Assembly: GCA_009733575.1 (NCBI GenBank) | Contig: ML769780.1 | Span: 1 to 56,792 of the forward strand | From: Gymnopus androsaceus JB14 | Taxonomy: Eukaryota; Basidiomycota; Agaricomycetes; Agaricales; Omphalotaceae | Reading direction: 5' to 3' | Length of the DNA: 56,792 nucleotides | In this document: piece by piece, positions 1 through 11,045 of the stretch | How the letters are laid out: every line of letters starts with the position of its first letter | How positions within the stretch are numbered: position 1 is the first letter of the stretch | Notes under the pieces: model-generated | Database searches by the model: none | The model's input: only the letters and a program-made list of their open reading frames with translations | What the model was told of the DNA's origin: nothing | Program-made: the position numbers and the translations under genes

Positions 1-149
1 AGCCATGTGACCATGCTACAATGAGATAAACAATGGTCAGAAAGCCTCATGTTCACAGTCCAGAGTGCCTGCATCAGCATATATTGCATGCACCATAGTC
101 AAGGAGGTCAAATCTTAGTTTTTGTGCACTAACTTGAACATTTTTGGAG

Positions 150-304
150 GCCCCGTATAGATGGCCGTAAGTCCCTACATATACGGCATTTACCGCACCG
201 CATGCCATCCGTATTTTGAGAGTTTTGGAGCTCATACGGTACGGTATCGTATCCGTATATACCATCCGTATAATCCGTATTTACGGTGACGGTGTCCATC
301 CCTA
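150..304. repeat. Word-rich repeat ending in a hAT-like terminus
   Basis: The stretch repeats variants of CCGTATA / ATACGG many times and ends at 301-304; read on the minus strand this end begins TAGGGATGGACACCG. The terminus resembles those of two other word-rich repeats in this window. The left end is not clear. No coding capacity is seen. It is probably a non-autonomous DNA transposon relic. Confidence 0.45.
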
Positions 305-1344
305 ATTGTTTAGATGGTGTCTAAAAATAAGCAAAAAAATCCGGAATTGAGGCCGACCGGTTCTCAGCCAAAAGTCGGATTTCCGTGGATTCAATCTGGA
401 ATCAAACCAAGGGCACATTTTGGATTTACATCAGGTTGCTCATTCAATTTCCTTACTGCTGGGGCATCCCGATGTTCATTTTCATTCCCGATGTATCCCA
501 GTGGTTGAAAAAATACATAGAATAGAATATATTTGGTGAACGAAAACAACAAACGACAGTACAATAGTAGATATAGGTCTCTTAGATAGACTGATGCATC
601 AACTTCCACCTATTCATTACTCTTGCATACTCCCACTACCATTGAGTTCCTTCAATTTCTGCATTGCTTGCTGTAGCGGACCAATTATTAATAAATGGTC
701 ACAAAAAGATGCACTCAATACTCACCTATAGCCCAGGAGTTTGATCCACCTCAGTGCAGCAAATAACCATGACTCGGAGAAGCGAAAGTCTAGACAAAAA
801 AAGTGTAAAGTCAGTACTAATACATGACAATATTGGCTGGCCACATTGGCACTTGGAATAATACTGAGCTTGATAAAATATTGAGGATTTCATTGGTACT
901 TGAGTCTTGCATTGCTTGCGGAGGCTTGATGAGCTTGAACTTGTCCCAGAAATATTGCTGATGTCATTCAAGGAATCTTGAGGATCATAAGAGTACCTTT
1001 GGCATCTCAAACAGTGTCTATCATCTTGAAATTGCACCTCTTGAACCAGACTTGGATTGCAGCTTGAATTCCGCAAGAACAATCCAGCGACAATGGTTGA
1101 AAGGAAGAAAGGAGATGTGTGGCTGTGCCTCAGACTGTTGTTTCTTCAATTTAGGTACTTTGTGCCGGATTTAAACCAACATATCCAGGAAACCGGATGT
1201 AATTGGGATTACCATTGCAAAATCAACGTGGTTTTACAGTTTTGGTATGAAATAGGTCAAAGTCCAGATTAATTCCGAAAAAATGATTCTAATTGATACC
1301 AAAATCTGGTTTGCCAGATTCATTCCGAACCAGAGCCATGAGCA
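305..1344. other. Intergenic, no gene supported
   Basis: Only short open frames without recognisable domains, start context or splice structure occur here. The composition is AT-rich and low in complexity. I see nothing I would call a gene. Confidence 0.5.
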
Positions 1345-1615
1345 TGTAGGGTTTGGGGCTCCCATCTATTGAAATAAGCGCAAACAAGGCTTTAGAGTGC
1401 CTGCCAACAACTTCCTGGCCCGGGAGACCCCCCAAGAGCAGTGAGGGAGGGGAGGGAAGTGGAGGCAGGCCCAAAGTTTGTGCGCCCAATACAGTACTAG
1501 TACTAATTGCAATTGATGGTATTTACAATTGTAGTAATTTGTATACCTGAGTAAAACTTACAATTGTAATCATTTTTGTTTACAAGATCAGTGTCTGGGG
1601 CTCAGCCCCAATGGA
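1345..1615 (+). repeat. 5'-truncated copy of tRNA-derived retroposon
   Basis: This matches the 3' half of the retroposon copy at 3,612-4,118: AATAAGCGCAAAC, GGCTTTAGAGTGCCTGCC, a GC-rich palindromic block, the sequence ending in CAGTACTAG, and the tail GTGTCTGGGGCTC. The tRNA-like head is missing, as expected for an incompletely reverse-transcribed copy. Confidence 0.7.
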
Positions 1616-1753
1616 ATGACAAACACTTACTTTGATCTTTTGCATTTCTGCAGCTCTAGTGATGATGATTTTCATTACAAGGGCAACGTAAATTGACTGA
1701 GTTTTGTTGAATGTGAGCAAAGTAACTTGTCAGGCTAACTTGTCCCATGCAAT

Positions 1754-1920
1754 TAGTGCTGCCACAGTGCGGTTCGGTGCAGGTTCAGGCAAAAATTTCC
1801 GAACCTTGAACCTGAACCTCAGGTGCAGTTCACAATTTCTCGAACCTGCACCTTAAACCTAGGCTCAGGGTTCAGTGCAGGTTTGAACAGGTTCAAATCC
1901 AATTTTTTTACAACTGTGCA
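1754..1920 (+). repeat. GGTTC word repeat with TAGTGCTGCC end
   Basis: It starts TAGTGCTGCCACAGTG and then reiterates GGTTC / GAACC about a dozen times. It is an inverted, diverged relative of the element at 4,122-4,318, with shared flank on the outer side. Likely a non-autonomous hAT-type element; the right end is not sharply defined. Confidence 0.5.
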
Positions 1921-3010
1921 CTGAGGCCCAGGATCACTTGCATGTAGCTTTTAATTTGCTCCATGTTGTGAATTTTACTGCAAAAATATGCCACCATCTG
2001 TTTTGCAGAGAGAATAACCAAGTGATTGTCAAGATAAGACTCTGTAAGAGTGAACAAGTAGGGGATCAAGGCTTTGGTAAAATTTCCCAAGCATAATAAA
2101 TACCTTGGTCCTTGGATTATTCTGTTTGACAACCCTGTTGTCATGTAACAATCCCTTCATCAACCCCAGTCACAAAACGTGTCACACCGGTTGTCTTCCG
2201 GGTGCTGGTTTTTATCTTTTTAAAAAAACTGCGCTTCTTGATTCATGATCAAAATGTTCTCATGCCTTTCGTTTTGAGTGAACCGATACCTCTCATCCGA
2301 GATGCCACTGTTGCATGAATCATTGAGCATCGACTCAGGGTGGCGTGCAGTGATAAGCCAGACTGTTATTAGTTCAAAAGTACAATTAATGTGAGGTAAT
2401 GTGAATATTACTTGTGAAAAAGTTTCCCTGGACTTTAGCCCTGCACGGGTGGGCACCAGGGCAAATGAAAATGAATAAATGACACGCAGAGACTAAAGCT
2501 GTATCATACAGCTGGGAATTTTAAAGGTAAGTGTGGGTGATCAAACAGGAAGAGACTTATACTATTAATTCAATGGCAGTGAGAGTCAAAAGTAACAAGT
2601 AATTGTGCACAGTGCCAGTGATGCAGGTGCTGGATTGCTTATAATTCAAGCTATGTGACTTGAGTCAAACTAGTCGGACTGACAGCGGCAACTTGGCCAG
2701 GGGTATTGACTTCACTGAAGTTCACTTGAAACAAAAGGCATGGAGGAACTCATGGTGTTTTGTTGGTTTTTCAAATGTTATGAGAACAGGCACCCATTCG
2801 GCATGTCCGGAAACATTGAAGCTAGGCGCTTGTCAAGTGCCCAACAACCCAGGGTTGTTGTCCAACAACAGGGGTGCCGAACAGAATAATCCTTGGTCCT
2901 TAATGGTTTATTTTGTAGTCAAAAATTTACTGTCTATAGATTTGAAGGTTGATATATTACGCTTTGACTCCTTCTCTCATACAAAATGCAGGAAAAATGA
3001 GGGTTTAAGA
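1921..3010. other. Intergenic, no gene supported
   Basis: There is one open frame of 133 codons (2,660-3,061), but it has no motif, runs into the repeat at its end and lacks splice context. I do not accept it as a gene. No other structure is evident. Confidence 0.5.
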
Positions 3011-3398
3011 CGAGCCCAGGACACAAATATTGTATACAAAATGTATTACAATTGTAAGTAACGCTTATGTCTACAAATTAATTACAATTGTAAGTAGCAT
3101 CAATAATTACCTTATATATATGATTTTGCGCTTATTTCAATAGGCGGCAGCCCCTAACCCTAACCCCAACCCCTAACCGCTAACCTAGTATGTTTGGAGA
3201 TGCCGGACTAGCTCTCTGATGGGGTGAACCCTAACGAGAGCTAGCCACGGCATCGCTTTGAAAGAAAAAAAGAAGAAAAATTTAAACATGTACAATCTAG
3301 GTTCAAACACGCGCCGATGGGTAATCAAACATCACATGTATACCACAACCACAGACCAATGATACCATTGTGCCATAAGGCGCATGTAATGCAGTCAT
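3011..3398 (-). repeat. tRNA-derived retroposon (SINE-like), left inverted copy
   Basis: Read on the minus strand this begins with a tRNA-like head: an A-box-like TGGCACAATGG at 3,365-3,375 and a B-box-like GTGTTTGAACC around 3,300-3,310. A purine-rich stretch and a body with AGAGCTAGTCCGGCAT follow. Then come a telomere-like GGTTAGGGTTAGGGG block (about 3,150-3,180) and the tail ending near GTGTCCTGGGCTC. The GC-rich block of the other copies is deleted here. The copy faces the right copy head to head. Confidence 0.65.
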
Positions 3399-3611
3399 CC
3401 AATTGGAATATATTACCTCACTACTATTACATTGTAAGTAACTGGTAGACATAAGGATTTATTACAATATTATACAGTCAACCTACGACACCAGTCTTGT
3501 TGACAAATGATGACAATTGTCGGTTTTAACTTATTCTACAAATTACTACAGTTTGTAATACACCTAATACAGCCTAACCACGGTGATGTAATGTAGTCAA
3601 ATTACATTACA

Positions 3612-4118
3612 GAATTTCCATGCGCCTGATGGTAAAGCGGTATTCTCAGCTACGAAATTAGCCATGTGTGATGAATTACATACCTGTCAATGAGCGTTCG
3701 AATCATTGATGTGTACAATTTAAAGTATTTTTTATTTTTCTTTCTATGCAATGCCGTGGCTAGCTCTCGTTAGGGTTCGCCCGAAGGGTGAACCCTAACA
3801 TAAGAGAGCTAGTCCGGCATTGCCAAACATGCTGGGTTAGCGGTTAGGGGTTGGGGGGTTAGGGTTAGGGGTTTCCGCCTATCGAAATAAGCGCAAACGA
3901 GGCTTTAGAGTGCCTGCCGATGACTTCCCGGCCCGGGGGACCCCCCGAGCGCAGCGAGGGAGGGGAGGGAAGCGGAGGCAGGCCCGAAGTTTGCGCGCCG
4001 AATACAGTACTAGTGATATAATAGTAATTGATGGTATTTACAGCTGTAATAATTTGTAGAATAAAGTAGAACCTACAATTGTAATCATTTTTGTATACAA
4101 GATCTGTGTCTGGGGCTC
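3612..4118 (+). repeat. tRNA-derived retroposon (SINE-like), right copy
   Basis: The head has an A-box-like TGGTAAAGCGG (3,630-3,640) and a B-box-like GCGTTCGAATC (3,694-3,704), about 60 nt apart as in tRNA genes. After it come an A/T-rich link, a body with CGAGAGCTAGCCACGGCA on the minus strand, telomere-like TTAGGG units (3,837-3,870), a GC-rich palindromic segment, and the tail GTGTCTGGGGCTC. It matches the left copy in inverted orientation and the truncated copy at 1,345-1,615. RNA polymerase III transcription is inferred from the boxes. Confidence 0.68.
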
Positions 4119-4121
4119 ATA

Positions 4122-4318
4122 CAGTGCCATAGGTTGCTGAGACAACTGAGATTCGGAGGTTTGGTGCAGGTGCAAACCTTCCAAAAATTTCCGAACCTGA
4201 AACTGCACCCAAAGGTTTGGTTCTTGAACCTTCAGCCAAGTGAACCTGAACCTTGGGTGCGGTTTGGGTTCAAACCGGGTTCACAAGGTTCATAAACTAC
4301 ACCGTGGCGGCAGCACTA
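4122..4318 (-). repeat. GGTTC word repeat, inverted relative of 1,754 element
   Basis: On the minus strand it starts TAGTGCTGCC and ends GGCACTGTA, giving a short imperfect terminal inverted repeat. The interior is made of GGTTC / GAACC reiterations. It abuts the tail of the retroposon copy. The flank beyond its TAGTGCTGCC end resembles the flank of the 1,754 element, so more than the element was shared. Confidence 0.5.
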
Positions 4319-4841
4319 CATGCAATCAAGTTAGCTTGTTTTTTTTGCACTTGCAAGATTAACTTTAGGGATGCCCATTGTATGTTATGTTGGAATTGAG
4401 CCTTGGATCAAAGGTAATGAATTCAGAGTAGGCAGGGAACCGCAGCAAATGCGCAACGGTTCCTGATAAAACTACATCAACTATATACCTAGAATAATAT
4501 CAAATAATGTCAAATAAGTGTCTAAGCAACAAGTATCAATTGAGCGAGTGTCCGGTCACCGGAATAAATCCAACATGTTACAGGTACACCCATAGTCTAT
4601 GGGATCCATTATGGTATGTTTGAAGCCATATCTGTGCCATCTGCTGCTCAAAAGTCCAACGGAATGTATGGAATATGGTATGGGTACTATGGGTGTAGCA
4701 AGGCCAGCTATCCATACAGGCTCAAATGAATGGCTTACAACAGGCACTTATTTTATTTATTTAATCTTATTCTTTATGGTGGAGCATTGAAATAGTTCAG
4801 GTCAAGTTGACATAGTCACTTTCCCTCGCCTGCTAGTCAAG

Positions 4842-4861
4842 ACCAGGGATTCAAACCTGGT
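4842..4861 (+). other. tRNA T-arm-like hairpin
   Basis: ACCAGG, then GATTCAAA, then CCTGGT forms a perfect 6-bp stem with a T-loop-like loop, followed by CCGAGATGACT. The upstream sequence holds CTGCTAG, like a serine anticodon loop, but no D arm can be folded. It is probably a tRNA-derived retroposon relic, not a working tRNA. Confidence 0.35.
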
Positions 4862-5306
4862 CCGAGATGACTCTTGCAGGTGTGCCTTTTCAGGGTAGTA
4901 TGTCATCTGATTGCTCATACGATCATTGCAAGGAAATGCTTTTATGCATGGAGTGGGGGACTCACGGGGCCGGATACTTCCTTACTTGTTGGAATATCAG
5001 ATTTTGATGTACAGGCTGGATACAGCAATGTCATGATGATATCATGGTTTCATCATAATCACATCATATCTATGCTATATTTGCACCTTATATCACTATT
5101 GCATCATAGGTGATATCATCACTTCACATAGTATCCACTTACTATATTTGATAGCTATGACATATGCTTTCTAGGAGTATAAATACAGGTTGTAGATAGA
5201 CATGTACTTTACCTGTTTGCCTTAGGATCTTTGTCCCAAGATCCATAGAAGGTCAATCATTTATTCATTTGTCAATATCCTTGTCACCTTGCTGGTGTTA
5301 TAAGGG

Positions 5307-5641
5307 CATCAGAAAAAACTGTTTTGGGCCCAGGAGGAACTAAGGTCTCCTAGTCCTCTGAGGCAACCTGAGGCATCCTAGTTGGCCCAGGAAAAAGGGT
5401 AAAACTTTGGACACCTCAGGTATCCTAGTCATCCTAGGTGTCCTGGGACATCCTGGGACATCCTGAGGCATCCTGGGATAGAACCTTTATCCTAGGTTAT
5501 CCCAGGACACCTAGGAGGACTAGGATACCTGAGGTGTCCAAAGTTTTACCCTTTTTCCTGGGCCAACTAGGATGACTCAGGTTGCCTAAGAGGACTAGGT
5601 GACCTTAGATCCTCCTGGGCCCAAAACAGTTTTTACTGATG
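5307..5641. mobile_element. MITE with long terminal inverted repeats (CATCAG family)
   Basis: The ends are CATCAGAAAAAACTGTTTTG and the inverted CAAAACAGTTTTTACTGATG. The inverted repeats run about 130 bp inward, including GGTAAAACTTTGGACACCTC and its complement. The interior is built of CCTAGG / TCCTGGGA words. It has no coding capacity. The same termini occur at 9,753-10,100 and, more diverged, at 30,947-31,257. Confidence 0.8.
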
Positions 5642-5719
5642 GGTGTATTCCTACATTACTTCCATCTTCTCTTGACCCATCACTTGACTCTCTCTTACTT
5701 CTTTAAACTTCTCTTAATC

Positions 5720-6350
5720 CAGCCTAATACCTACTAAAATCTCACTTCCATACTTGGTCCAGTCCTCCTCAAGTTCATTTTTGTTAAGGAGTACCTTTTC
5801 CCAGGTTGCTAGGACCAGGTTTTCTAACATGGCCTTCTTCTTGAGCCTTGAGTGGGTCATGAACCTATCCAATGTCAGATATCTGTTCATTACTGATATC
5901 CATTTATTCTTAGTCTTGTTAGCTCACATTTCCTGGGCTCCCTCATCAATTACCCTGTTGTTCTGTATCAACCATATCAGCCTTGCCAACTCCAATATAA
6001 GGATCCTGTAGAGTCTTAAGTCCCCTCAGCCATTCATGTTCTTTTTGCAAATGGGGAGTGTGCAGGTGAGTATGTTGCCCAGCTCAGGTTTCCTCCACCA
6101 ATATCTTTTTTTCTCCTAGATTTCTTTTGCCAGGTTGCATAATAAATATATCCTGCCCACTGCATTTGCATTCCATTAAAATTTGATCCATTGATTCTGT
6201 TTTCTGGCAACACCTGCACTTTGCTTGCTCCTGGAATTTGGCCATGTTGAAACATTCCCGGTTTAGACCTACCATATACAGTGGCTGCCAAAATCGATGC
6301 GTATCCATCATGCATTGTCATCATAAAGTATCTTGTGTCTTTTGAAAGGT
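5720..6350 (-). pseudogene. LINE remnant: C-terminal tail of fungal non-LTR retroelement polyprotein
   Basis: On the minus strand the frames read a zinc-binding segment CRCCQKTESMDQILMEC followed by SGQDIF (about 6,120-6,250). After frame changes comes a downstream segment with LARLIWLIQNNRVID, YLTLDRFMTHSRLKKKA and NLVLATWEKVL (about 5,740-6,010). This order (Cys motif with ESMxxILxEC, then the helical segment) is what I know from the C-terminal, post-RNase H part of basidiomycete LINE-type polyproteins. It has several frameshifts and an internal stop, and no reverse transcriptase domain is present. The family call rests on recalled motifs. Confidence 0.6.
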
Positions 6351-6364
6351 CTTTGCATTGGTGT

Positions 6365-6485
6365 TAGAAATCCTATACTTAAGATGAAGATGGGGCGCTA
6401 AAATTCAAACTCACCAGATTGGTAATAACCTCTCAAACTAAGTTTAGTGCACATGCAGTGGCTAGCATTTCCTGGTGGGGCCAGA
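6365..6485 (+). repeat. Dispersed repeat R1, copy 1 (partial)
   Basis: It holds AATCCTATACTTAAGATGAAG, GCTAAAATTCAAAC and GCTAGCATTTCCTGGTGG blocks that recur at 25,850-26,090 (same orientation) and 34,930-35,520 (opposite orientation). It is truncated close to the chromovirus insertion point. No coding content. Confidence 0.6.
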
Positions 6486-6546
6486 GATAATTATTTGTAC
6501 AGAGTACATTCAATGGGCACTGACATGTTAGAATGCACCATTAAAC

Positions 6547-7117
6547 TGTCATGCCCGGTACCATCAATTTCATTATTGTCACCTCCCAAAACCTCCCGAT
6601 CATACCCATGACCCAACTTATCAATCTGATAACCACCCGCTAAGCTGTATAACGGCTCCACACACTTCCGTACATACTTACTACTCACCAACTCAGCATC
6701 CCGCATGTGTATAACCCACAGTTCCCCCTCAGGTATCCCTTGTCTTGATATTAACTTGTTTACTCCCATATCTCTTGTTTTCTCTCTATTTTTTAATACT
6801 CTTGTCAATTCATGTATTTTCTCAATACAAGCTTGTTCTGGCTTCCGCTTTTTGACTCACGCATCGACTTGACTACCAGCAAGCTCATACAACAATCAGA
6901 CTCGCTGCCGTCAACCATTCAACGTCGGCTCACACAACTAGACTCAGAACTCACATTCGGGAGCTTTGGCATTCCCAATCTACCCGCTTCTCACTACTAG
7001 TCTTTGACTAGTCCACCCACACACATATTCGATCGCAGATCTCGTCCGCCTTTTATACTAAAGGCCTCAAAGCTACTTTCAGTACCTTTCCCTAAGACTG
7101 TCGACCCTGGTCTTACA
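6547..7117 (+). repeat. 5' LTR
   Basis: 571 bp, TG...CA ended, the same length as the 3' LTR. Just downstream (7,118 on) is CAATATCAAGACC, which weakly resembles the complement of an initiator-tRNA 3' end and may be a decayed primer-binding site. Confidence 0.92.
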
Positions 7118-7479
7118 CAATATCAAGACCAAACCATTGTCAAATATGTTGGGGGTGTTCACGGTACCACCTTCCTCGTCCACTGGACAACGGGAGGGTG
7201 ACACACAACAACAATGAGAAGCTCCCGACTTTGGGAATTACCAATGGGGAGAACAAGGACAACGCCTTTCTGCGGGATCCCAAGGATCCAGCACCAACAG
7301 GGTATTTGGATCGTTACCCGCTGAGGTTACTCCTCTGACAGCCGCGGTAGCCTATGCACCTCCTGATTGGCAATACCTGCCAATACAGACAGTTGCACAG
7401 GGTCAACACATTCAGACCCTTCAACCGCCCACGTCGGCGTTCTACCTGGGGCTACCCGCACTGCCAGGATCATCAGGAC

Positions 7480-10460
7480 TCTCCCCTGATAATACTCAGG
7501 GTCGAAGACAATTCCGTACAACATCAATGGGAGTGGGAGTGTACCGCCCAACAGACATCTCACCATCTTTGAGGGGGAGACATGCCCAACAAGCACCCCC
7601 ACAGGAGCTTTGTTATACTCCGCAGGGAGCCCCTGACAAAGAACATCAGAATTTGGAAGCTCAACAATTGGAAACTAGCTCCCAACGGCGTAGGAGTAGT
7701 ACCATGGGGGACTTCATCTTGAGGGCAAGACAAACCTCCCTATCTTTGATAGAATTGGATCGGTCAGGAGGAATGATTGGACCTCGACCATCTTCCGAGA
7801 CCACATTTCGACTGCAGGATCTTCTGATGGCAAATCAATGCACTTGGGCCAACCTGGCTCACATTTCCCATTACTTCCTGTGAGAGATAGGACTGCCAGC
7901 GGAAGGGAGTTTGACCCCTTCAGAGCTACGGGAAACGTTTCTCGAGGTATGCCGACAACCCATACCAGTACAAGCGGGTCACCCCACGGTATCCAGTTTC
8001 CTGTCCATTGCAGAAAATCACTGCAACTTGCTGTGGTTCTTCAACGTGCTCTTGGATCCAGAAGTTATCCAGCATGTTAACAAAGCTTCCCAAATGTCTA
8101 ACGCTGACAGGGGGCCACCTCCCCTCACCCCATCCTACCATGGAAATAGACCAAGTTTGGATTGGGACCAAGGGGGAAGAAGCGTCTCCTCAGAGGCTGC
8201 ACAAATTGCTTGGGAAGCTTCGCATGCACGATGGGAGGGAAATAACACTGTCCACCCACCAATCACCCATTACGAATGGCAGCATGGAACTCAAACTGAT
8301 CCCTTAGCACGAGCTACACCAGTTGCGTCTCGGACACTCAACCCAACAGTGCAATCGGGAGGAATACCTGAAGGTGGGGGGTCAGCCGCCGTGGTCCGAC
8401 CTCAACAAGAGTGGACAACAAATAGACGTCGTTCTGCTGATGTCCACCTGGAGGGCACCATGACTCCTCTGAGGGGAATGTCTGCATTTGGAGATAGGTG
8501 GGGCCAAACCATCTATAGTGTAGCACTATTAGGGGAGGGGAGATTCAATGTGAGCACACCCAAAACGCAATGTGTTTCCTGTCAAATGCAATTGGACGAA
8601 ATCATGTTGAAACCTGGTGCGACACTCACCCCAGAAGAGTTGGAGCAGGCAAAAAAGCTGAAATGAGCAATAAAGGAGGATGACAACCAGCAACAGTACC
8701 TGCTACTTACTGTGAACAACAAAGGACAGCAGGCGGCTGACCCTACCTCTACTGCTCATAACCCCTCCCTTGCATCCTCCAATAACCCTCTGACTCTTCC
8801 GCCCAAAGGACCACGAAACCCCATGCCGTATGTGCGACCACCATCAACATGGAGAGAATGGGGGGAAAGTGTATCGCAAACACAGGAAGCCGCCCGTGGA
8901 TATCACAGATCCTACAAGTATTCGCAGTAAAACCCACAATCCATGAAGAGGACTTGACCAAGGTGGCGTACGCAGTCAGTTTCCTCAGAGAAGCGGCCGC
9001 AATCCACTATCAGAATCTCCTGGACAGAGAGATTATGAGTGGAGTACAGAATACCGCTCTTCATGTGTGGGATGACTTTGTGCAAGTCTTTGGCGAGATA
9101 TTTGGTCTTCCGAACGAGAAATTGGATGCACAATCTAAACTCTCTTGGATATCCCAACAACCCTACAAGTCCTTCGCCAATTTCATCATTTGGTTCGAAG
9201 AATATGCCTTCTGAACAGGGTACAACAACGATGCCCTGATTCACAACCTGTTGTCTGCAGTACACGAGTGGTTAGTTCTTTCCATTGCAAGTCAACCCAA
9301 CCCAACCGATATGTATGTCGGATGGACAAGGAGGATGATGCAACTCAACGGATTGGTAAGGGGATACCGAGAGGGGCTTCCTTGTCGTTCCTCTGGAGCG
9401 ACTTGAGTTGAACCCCAAATCGCGTACCAACCCTTGCCCGCAATCCCATAAGCTCAGGCCGTTCCGGTTCAACCCCAATATCAGCCTGTAGCATGCATTG
9501 AAGCAGATCCTGTAAACACACTGCAGACGGCAGCATCACGAGCTCGGAACTGGAGAAATTGACAAAGAGGAGCTGCCGCCTGGGAGAGAAACCCAGGAAA
9601 CTCGCCCAACAGTCACCCGCAAGCACACCTGGAAGAAGTTAACGACATGTCGGGCCACAGACATGGACACTCTTCTTCATCAGAACATGTTTGTGCTTGT
9701 CATGATGGGGGGGACTTTACAGGAGTTTCACTTAGAGCAGCCAGAGTACCCTCATCAGCAAAAAGGGGTTAAACCTATGATGACCTAGGGAACCTAGGCT
9801 ACCCTGGTCACCCTGGTAACCTTGTGTCTTCCAGGCTACCCCAGGCTACCTTAGGCTACCTCAGGTTCCTCAGGTTAACTCAGGTTTACTCAGGTTCACT
9901 CAGGTTTACTCAGATTGCCTCAAATTCCCAAGGTTTATCCCTAAATCCTAGCCAACCTAGGTGCCCTCAAAGAAACTGAGGCAGTCTAGGCAACCTAGGT
10001 GGCCTAGGAGACCTAGGCATCCTTAGGTTCCCTTAAGTCTCTTTAGGTCATTGTGGGTCAACCTAAAGTCAGCTCTGGGCCCAGACCATTTTTCCTGATG
10101 CTGGACCCCGCAAGAGTGGGCGGAAATGAATCGTTGGAGGGCGCAAAACCTCTGCCTATGATGTGGGGGCCAGGGCCATTATCAGGCAAGCTGTGAAAAT
10201 CCTGAATCTAAATTGCCACCAAAGGAGGGTGGCAATGAGGGTGATTCAACTCACCCAAATAAGGATATCATGTGTGCAGTATTCTCTCCAGACAGAAACA
10301 CCGACCCAACAAGTCCTGGAACGGGCATACTGCGAGCGGTGTTCTCTGTCGAGGATAGAGAAGAGTCGCAGAACGAATGGAAGCTTGTTGAAGACGAGGA
10401 GGTCCTTCCTTTCAGTTCGGACTCGGGAAATGGAGCGGGGGCTCTGGGAAGGAAATAGAG
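7480..10460 (+). pseudogene. gag: Chromovirus gag (capsid and nucleocapsid), decayed
   Basis: Proline- and serine-rich N-terminal frames (about 7,500-8,660) lead to a capsid-like helical segment at 8,910-9,290 with the motifs FLREAAAIHYQNLL, WDDFVQVFGEIFG and SFANFIIWFEEYAF. A nucleocapsid zinc knuckle of the form C-x2-C-x4-H-x4-C lies at 10,153-10,194 and contains an in-frame TGA. A further TGA at 9,212-9,214 and several frame changes break the gene. A MITE (9,753-10,100) separates capsid from knuckle. Acidic sequence with SPDRNTDPTSPG follows the knuckle. Its role would be assembly of the virus-like particle and packaging of the RNA; it is not functional as read. Confidence 0.75.
9753..10100. 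mobile_element. MITE nested in gag (CATCAG family)
   Basis: It begins CATCAGCAAAAAG and ends CCATTTTTCCTGATG, with GGGCCCAGA inside the right end exactly as in the 5,307-5,641 copy. The interior is CCTAGG / AGGTT words. It interrupts gag between capsid and zinc knuckle, so it moved after the chromovirus inserted or arrived with it. Confidence 0.75.
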
Positions 10461-10559
10461 GAATCTCGGGGCCCCGTTTCACCCGTCATAGGTCGAGCAG
10501 CGCACATGGGGGCAACACCAGCTTGACTATCCTCAAGGTCCCATAACTCCTTTATCGTC

Positions 10560-11024
10560 ATGACAAAACTACCATTTTCAAATACAGACACGGATGTAAA
10601 CTATAACACATTAATAGCTTCCGGTGCTACAAAATCTTTTGTCGATTGGTCCATTGCTAAGGCTTTCCCTCAAAACACTAAGAAACTGCTAATGCCAGTC
10701 CCTCTTGAACTATTTGACAGAAAACCAACCTCAGTGGGAGCAATAACCTTGACTTTTACAGACGTTGTGAGCTTTGCAGACAGGACTCTCCACACCATCG
10801 AGTTCTTTGTGACTCGGCTACACCCAATGGCACCAATAGTGCTGGGACTGCCCTGGCTACAGGAACACAATCCAGATATCAACTGGACTGACCTGAGCCT
10901 GGGCTTTCGTTTAACAAATGCATACATATCAGCTACATTATCTGGGGAACTACAAATCCCCACCCAGGAGGAGATAGTGACGGGAGAAGGAGAGGAGAAG
11001 GAAGCAGGGGATGCAGCAAAATGA
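10560..11024 (+). pseudogene. Chromovirus aspartic protease, active site altered
   Basis: An open frame of 154 codons shows the retropepsin layout: a strand leading to LIASGATKSFVD, where the family has D-S-G at the catalytic turn, and then VLGLPWLQEHNPDINW, the typical Ty3/Gypsy protease C-terminal motif. The catalytic Asp is replaced by Ala, so the enzyme should be inactive. In a working element it would cleave the Gag-Pol precursor. It sits directly between gag and the RT segment. Confidence 0.85.
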
Positions 11025-11045
11025 TCCAAGGAATGTCGATGTACC

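Noticed and set aside
2660..3061. 133-codon open frame
   Set aside because: No motif, no splice context, and it runs into the inverted retroposon copy.
3150..3180. Chromosome end (telomere)
   Set aside because: Only about five irregular CCCTAA-like units inside an inverted repeat, with sequence continuing on both sides.
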